Below are positions 58,571-64,000 of a DNA stretch of 64,000 bases, piece by piece (position 1 is the stretch's first letter; each line of letters starts with the position of its first letter). Under the pieces are notes generated by a model that was given only the letters and a program-made list of their open reading frames with translations, did no database searches and was not told the origin of the DNA. A program made the translations under genes and the position numbers. Location of the stretch: contig BJKQ01000001.1 in the NCBI GenBank assembly GCA_006538405.1, forward strand, positions 1,240,001 through 1,304,000, in the 5' to 3' direction. The DNA is from Hansfordia pulvinata. Its lineage: Eukaryota > Ascomycota > Sordariomycetes > Xylariales.

Positions 58571-61500
58571 ATGTCACACCCAAATGCATATCATGTCGGG
58601 TGGGTATGCAGTGTGCGGACCGACTATGTCGCTGCGCAGTTCTCTCTTGACGAAAAGCACATCGCACTGGCTTCACAGCCCGCGGATGACACAAATGCCT
58701 ATTCCCTTGGTAGAATCGGCCTACTCAATGTCGCTATCTGTTGCGGGCCCTCCGGTGCCTCCAGCTTTCTCTACAGGACATATCAGACAAGAGACATGCT
58801 CAGAACCTTCCCAAACATAAGATTTATCTTATTTGTCGGTGTTGGAAGTGGCGCCCCAACGGCCGACCACGACATTCGTCTTGGTGACGTTGTCGTTGCT
58901 ACTAGTGCTCTTTACGGCGGGCCAGCAGTCTCACAGCTCTTCTGGGATCGGATTGGGACAGTCCGAGAAACTTCTCACCAGACTCACAAAACTCGGCTGT
59001 TCCCGGCGGCACTTTCAAGTCTGCGGAAACAACATGAAAGGGAAGGCAACCGCATCCGCGAGAATGTTGAGGCCGTTCTCAAACATAATTCTCGTCTGCA
59101 AAGACGCTTATCGCGGCCGGAACCCGAGACGGATAGGTTGTACAAGAGCAGCTTTATCCATCGTCAAAGTGGGAGCGCTTGCGCCGACGTATGTGGCCCG
59201 GAAGGTCTCGTGTCTCGGGCACCTCGCGATGCCGAAGAAGACGATCTTCACGTGGTGCACTATGGTCTGATTGGTACATCATACTCCGAACTCAAAGATG
59301 CGATGTTGAGGGACCGTCTGGCGAAAGAGAAAGGAATGCTCTGTTTCGATGGGCAGCTCCGAGACATATTCACTGACCTTGATTTTTTGGCCATTCGAGG
59401 CATTTCCGACTACGCCGACTCACATGGTAACAATGAATGGGTGGAATACGCAGCAATGACAGCAGCGATGTACGCAAGAGATATACTGAAAGTCATCGCG
59501 CCGCCCAAAGATCGGCACGAACAGGTGGCAACAGAATCGACAGCGGCGCCGTCGCCGGCGCCAGTGAGCCCTATCAGTGAGTCCTGCTTGCTGTTGACGA
59601 GTTCATAATTTATCAGAGTAATTCGGATTGGAGACTGACTAATGCGCAGGCGGTAATTTTCCTGCCGACGAAGCCGAGGAGGCGGGCGATTTTGAACACA
59701 GTGCAGTCCAGACGCGAGACGTGGGAGACTCCGACGACACGGGAAGCGATAACAGCTCGACTTTCAGTGGCCTTGCGCCAAGCTCCTCCCGGAGCTCGAC
59801 ATATGATGAGGCCCCAGAATATCGTCTGAAACTGGGGGTCTTCTTCCTCGGACAAGAGATGCTGAGACTACTATGTGTTGAATCCCTGGACAAGCATGGC
59901 AGAGAGAGGACGAAAAAGAAATTGAGGAAGCTTCTCAAGATGTTTGGGAGAGATCTCGTGCAAGAGGCTCGGGCCATGTCCGAGGAACCTGGCGTGGAAG
60001 TGGCCCACTTCATTGTTCGGAATGCTACCCCGACCACCACCCTGATCATTGACAAGCTTGATCCCCAGCCTCCAGCATCCCATCCAAAGGATCTCATCCC
60101 AGATCAGGTGGATAAAGATGATGACACGAGAGACTGGGTTTCATCACTGGGAAATCGGGAGAGAGGTGTTGAAGACCCGGCTCCCGACTCTGCGACTGAA
60201 GCGCCCGCAGCGGCGCAAATTGACCGAGACGGCTTCGACGATGCCGACCCTGAGCTTGGCAATGAAACGCCACAACGTGATTTCAGCGCGATTGAAGGCT
60301 TCCTGCTTACCAGCCGATCCATCATCAGGCTCCAGCGCAAATTATGGCAATTTGCCAGGCGGCCCGATTCGAGTGACGAAGAAGACCTGAGAGCCATTGA
60401 TAACGGAGTTATGAATCGGGACAGCACCAACCTGGATGACCGGAGCGAATTGCTGAGACCAGACGAAAGAAGTTTGCCTCGAGATGGCGAATCCTCGGAC
60501 AAAGACGCTGAAAACGTGGCACAAATGGAACACGTCCTGCAGCAGGCCAGAGATGACCCGAAGAGCCACGCCACGACGCAATGGGATGTCAAAGATGAGT
60601 CATCACTCATTTTGTTCGAGAGCAGGGACTGGACGCTTCGTGAGGCATCTCTCAACGCCATACGAAGCCATAGACTCGGCCTAATTCGCACACTCCATAT
60701 TTGGCTCAAGACGATGACATCCTGGCCCCCGCCTGGGTACAAGACGTACTGGTACCCATGTGTAAGTGTCCACCCCGAGCCAGCTACGAGTATTGCACAG
60801 GCTGACCAGCGTAAAGTGGTGCGGGGACTTTTGTCACGTGTACGTACGGGAGGCCCAGAATGGAGCTCTGCAGCGGTTCAGAGATCAGCTTCTGCAAAGC
60901 TGGCAGCACGAAAACGAAGAAACGCCTTCGAACCCTCCTCAGCCGCAGAGGCCAGCCCCGTCGGCTCCCGATCACCTGCGAACTGACGCAGAACGTCCAA
61001 AGCAGGATGCGTCAGATCCGAGCAACGCGCCCTCCGCTCGCCCCGACAGAAGCACGGATCATCCAGCACCAGGTAGCACAGGGGAGAGCAATGGACCACC
61101 TGGTAACACAGGCCCAGGGGGCCAAGGCACACCACAAAGGAAGAAGTTCCTCCTTCTTTGCATCGAGACCAGCAAGGGTTACAGGCTCAAAAACATCAAG
61201 ATTCCACTGGACCCCAAAGAGGCAAACGATCAGTTTCTCTTTGAGAGGATAGTGAGCGATTACAAAACTGTTCGCTCTGACTTGCGTTGGAAGCTCCAGG
61301 AGCTTCTTCCTGAAAAGGTTGTGGATCTTGCTAGAAAGATGTATGAATGGTGGGGCAAGAAGCTGCCGAGCCTTCCCAAATGTCTAATCTCGCCTATCGG
61401 TTGGATCGTGGCCAGATTGGAGCAGTTTCTCGCCAGCTCCGCTGGACTGCGCAGCGCTGGTAGACTTGACAGGGTCAAGGTGAGTCTCCGTTCCATCTTC

Positions 61501-62041
61501 TTCAGGCCAAACTACGCGATCCCCTGAGCCCACGCCAGTAGTCTAACAGGAAGACGGCAAAACAGTTCTCACTCGCGCCTTGGGTAGGCGAGGAGTGGGT
61601 GCCTTCGGGTCCAGCGCGGTCTCCTCCACCTCCAGTCGGACTGACCGAAATCGGTCACGAGTATGCGTGTGGCTATGGCGATGAGATACTCCTAGGGGGG
61701 CTCCAAGTCCAGCACTATATGGAGAACCGCAGGCATCTCCATTGCGACCACTGGACCAAGACGTTTCCTCTCAAGCTGGACGCGCCACTGGAAACCATAT
61801 ACCCGAGGGGACAGCGCACCCGGAGCCTTGGAATGCCGCCTGGGGTGTTCTGATCCATGAGAAGTACGACTGGAAGGCCTCCATGGTGTACGTCTACCTC
61901 CTGACGGCTTTGTCCTCGGCAGTTTACGCAGTTTGCACCCACGACCTGCCGTCGACGTGGGCTTTCGCAGCAATGCTCGTCGGGTGGTTCGCCGTGGCGG
62001 TGGCCTCGGCAGTTGCGGATTGGCAGCAGAAGAACTCCTAG
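58571..62041 (+). CDS. Nucleoside phosphorylase-domain protein with two C-terminal membrane helices
   Basis: Exons 58571-59576, 59650-60761, 60817-61479 and 61566-62041 give about 1085 residues. Residues about 8-320 are a PNP_UDP (purine/uridine phosphorylase-like) domain of the kind at the N-terminus of fungal NLRs: YHVGWVCSVRTDYVAA, FVGVGSGAP, IRLGDVVVATSALYGGP, LDFLAIRGISDYADS and EWVEYAAMTAAMYARDI. No NACHT or NB-ARC motif follows. Instead there is a helical region (LGQEMLRLLCVESLDKHGRE and beyond), a Cys pair (YPCWCGDF), a Pro/Ser-rich linker, and a domain with KKFLLLCIETSKGYRLKNIK and PWVGEEW. The end has two hydrophobic helices (YVYLLTALSSAVYAVC and FAAMLVGWFAVAVASAVA). One base is missing at 61807-61810. 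The acceptors of introns 2 and 3 are my best guess. Confidence 0.8.
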
Positions 62042-62119
62042 TGAAATAGAACGGGTGGGCGGGACTCGGACGTTTATGTTTCGATCAGAAATTATGACTC
62101 GACGTACGCCTTCTCGCCC

Positions 62120-62476
62120 TCATTCACTGCGATGCCTGGCTTTAAAAACGGAATCATAAAAGAGACAGTAGATTGAGCAGCGCCGAGCAGGCCCATTGTT
62201 CGATTTGCTTGGCCTCTCAACCACCCCGCCGGCGCCCCTGATCATGCGGATCCGCTCCTCGGAGGGGTACGCCTCTAGCGTTGTGCTCATCAAGAAGTGA
62301 GCTACGACTCTGTATCTAATGTCGAGGGTTTGAAAACTCGAGACAAGGTCCGCAAAGACGTCGGCAAATAGAAATGCGAATGCCCACCCGTGCCACCCTA
62401 TCAAGTAGGAGGCGACCCCGAAATGGATGGTTACCACGCCACTTGGGGAACAAACACAGATGTTGTAGTCAGTGAG
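62120..62476 (-). CDS. Possible terminal exon of an unidentified protein
   Basis: A 118-residue open stretch after a GTTAG acceptor at 62477-62481, with aromatic, membrane-like sequence (YLIGWHGWAFAFLFADVFAD) and a charged tail (YPSEERIRMIRGAGGV). Upstream minus-strand frames at 62620-62938 may hold earlier exons, but I could not join them with convincing donors. It could equally be chance or a relic. No family recognised. Confidence 0.25.
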   Translation of the reverse strand, partial: LTDYNICVCSPSGVVTIHFGVASYLIGWHGWAFAFLFADVFADLVSSFQTLDIRYRVVAHFLMSTTLEAYPSEERIRMIRGAGGVVERPSKSNNGPARRCSIYCLFYDSVFKARHRSE

Positions 62477-63155
62477 CTAACTCCCAGCGATGGCGCCCAG
62501 TGGCCTGATTGGACGAGCACAAAGAAGGAGTTCGAGCTCGGAGAGGGAGCCTGATGTGATATTATGAATGCTACCACCCGCCGTCCAATAATGGTACTCT
62601 CAGCCCCGTGTAATGCCATTCAAACCCAGACTTGGATGTCGACGGCTGTTCGCTTGCTAGCGATCACTGCGCGAGTATACAAAGGCGATGTAAGCAATAT
62701 GGAAAAGTTCAACACTGGAGAGCCATGCTTCGGGTATATGAAGGACCATTCTTCGGGTATCTGCCAATCCTTGTCCCTGATCAAGTTTTCGCCGTACTTG
62801 GGTCCGTGTAGCGTGCGATCCAACATGGCTCCTTGGTACCAGAAACTGCAACGTAAAAGAGGCTCGGGCGCCTGTGGTGAACACCCACAACTGTGAGGTG
62901 CCTGTATGACACCAACCTGGCCTTGGTGTCTTTCCCACTGTTCATGGTACCTCGACCGGGTTGCCTACCTGGCCCGTGAGAAGCGGGACCAATCATGTGA
63001 CGGCCAACTCATCGCCCTGATCGGCTTCAAGCCCGAATCGGTTAACCAAGAACAGCAGCGTTTCACTGCGATCCGAACGCAGCCAAGCAGCAACTTGGAC
63101 GGCGCCGCCCCCGACGCCGACGAGTTTAAGTCGCCTTTCGCGCGCCTCTAGAACC
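62477..63155. other. Spacer left of the penta-EF-hand gene
   Basis: Apart from minus-strand frames that might belong to the uncertain exon at 62120-62476, I see no supported gene. Confidence 0.4.
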
Positions 63156-64000
63156 TCACTTGAGCTGCTTGAGGATCTCGACGAGGAAGTCCTCGAAGCT
63201 GAGGGTGATGTAGCCGTCGCGGTCGTCGTCGTACTTCTTGAAGACGTCGGTCATGCGCTTGAGGCTGATGCAGGCCTGGACGAAGAGGTCGAAGCTCATG
63301 ACGCCCTCGTTGCGCTTGTCGTACGTGTTGAAGAGCAGCTCGACGAAGCCCTCGGACAGGCGGTAGCGGAAGGCCTCTAGGGCGGCGCGGAACTCGCCGA
63401 GTGAGATGTTGCCGGAGCGGTCGACGTCGAAGCGGTCGAAGAGGGTGCGCCACGAGGCCAGGAAGCTCCACAGGCCGCAGAACTCGTCGAAGCCGATGCT
63501 GCCGGACCGGTCGCTGTCGAACATGCGGATCATCATCTTGACCGTCTGCCCGTCGAACGGCGTCCAGTCGCCGTTGACCAGAGCTGCTGACAGCTCGCGC
63601 TCCGAGAGCTGGCCGGTGCCTGGGGGGGAGGGGCGTCTGGTGTTAGAGCAGGGGCGGCCGGGGGAGCACGTGGGACATACCATTCTTGTCGACGGCTCGG
63701 AATAGAGGCAGTAGAGTTGGGTCGGAGCCGTTGTCCGGGGGCTGGGGGGAAGGGGGCAGGCGGCCGGGCTGAGGCGGGCGGTTGTGCGTGGTAGGTCGGG
63801 GGCCTGAGGCCTGTGGCGGGGGAGACATGACGGAGGAAGGAGGTCCGCCGGGGGGCCCGTAGCCTCCGTGGCCGCCGCGGCCGCCGGGGCTGGTGCTGTA
63901 GTGTCCTCCATGCTGGCTCCCGTGCTGGCTACCGTGCTGACTTCCGTGCTGGCTGCCGTGGTAGCTGCCGTGTTGGCTACCGTGCTGGCTCGGGTGACCG
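63156..64000 (-). CDS. Penta-EF-hand calcium-binding protein (ALG-2/peflin type), 5' end outside window
   Basis: Two exons are visible: 63681 to beyond 64000, and 63156-63619, joined in phase 1 at VDKNG/TGQ. Five EF-hands follow: FRAVDKNGTGQLSEREL, MFDSDRSGSIGFDEF, RFDVDRSGNISLGEF, TYDKRNEGVMSFDLF (divergent loop) and KYDDDRDGYITLSFEDFL. The fifth has the two-residue loop insertion typical of the PEF dimer interface. PEF proteins bind calcium and partner proteins at membranes; yeast Pef1 acts in polar growth. The N-terminal extension is Pro/Gly-rich and starts with tandem GSQH units. The start codon is past the right edge. Confidence 0.9.
   Translation of the reverse strand, partial: VTRASTVANTAATTAASTEVSTVASTGASMEDTTAPAPAAAAATEATGPPADLLPPSCLPRHRPQAPDLPRTTARLSPAACPLPPSPRTTAPTQLYCLYSEPSTRMVCPTCSPGRPCSNTRRPSPPGTGQLSERELSAALVNGDWTPFDGQTVKMMIRMFDSDRSGSIGFDEFCGLWSFLASWRTLFDRFDVDRSGNISLGEFRAALEAFRYRLSEGFVELLFNTYDKRNEGVMSFDLFVQACISLKRMTDVFKKYDDDRDGYITLSFEDFLVEILKQLK
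63905..63993 (-). repeat. 12-bp coding repeat, GSQH units
   Basis: About seven tandem copies encoding GSQH (one GSYH) in the N-terminal extension of the PEF protein. They run to the window edge, so the array may be longer. Confidence 0.85.

Overview
The window is chromosomal DNA of a filamentous ascomycete. Genes are GC-rich at third positions and carry short GT-AG introns of about 50-110 nt. The gene set is fungal: ERG1, NTE1, a HET-domain protein, a fungal NLR-type nucleoside-phosphorylase domain, an Izh/PAQR protein and small secreted cysteine proteins. The style suggests Sordariomycetes; I cannot name a species. I found no transposon, CRISPR array, rRNA or convincing tRNA.

Layout, left to right. 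0-20 kb: HET-domain gene (-), ALG5 dolichyl-phosphate glucosyltransferase (+), squalene epoxidase ERG1 (-), a large helical PPR-like protein (-), a mitochondrial carrier (-) and mitochondrial inner-membrane protease subunit IMP2 (-). 20-31 kb: translation factor eIF2-alpha (-) divergent from the phospholipase NTE1 (+), then a CE3/SGNH esterase (+) and a 75-residue secreted four-cysteine protein (+). 31-46 kb: gene-poor, with one conserved, unnamed fungal protein (34893-35828, -) between 3.9 kb and 10.4 kb of apparently non-coding sequence. 46-52 kb: the WD40 ribosome-biogenesis protein PWP1 (-) and the DEAH splicing helicase PRP16 (+), sharing a short divergent promoter. 52-64 kb: a secreted six-cysteine protein (+), an Izh/AdipoR-type seven-helix protein (-), a large phosphorylase-domain protein with two C-terminal membrane helices (+), and a penta-EF-hand protein (-) cut by the right edge.

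Most genes are unlinked housekeeping functions (sterol synthesis, N-glycosylation, splicing, translation, ribosome assembly, mitochondria). The accessory part is two proteins of self/non-self recognition type (HET at the left, phosphorylase-2TM at the right) and two small secreted cysteine proteins.

Two points matter most. First, at least seven genes are each open apart from one or two missing bases at or near short C/G runs. The same polarity in several essential genes points to homopolymer under-calling in the assembly rather than to pseudogenes. Second, the protein at 58571-62041 joins a phosphorylase-like sensor domain directly to a two-helix membrane module with no NACHT/NB-ARC switch between them; it is my best candidate for an undescribed immune-type architecture.
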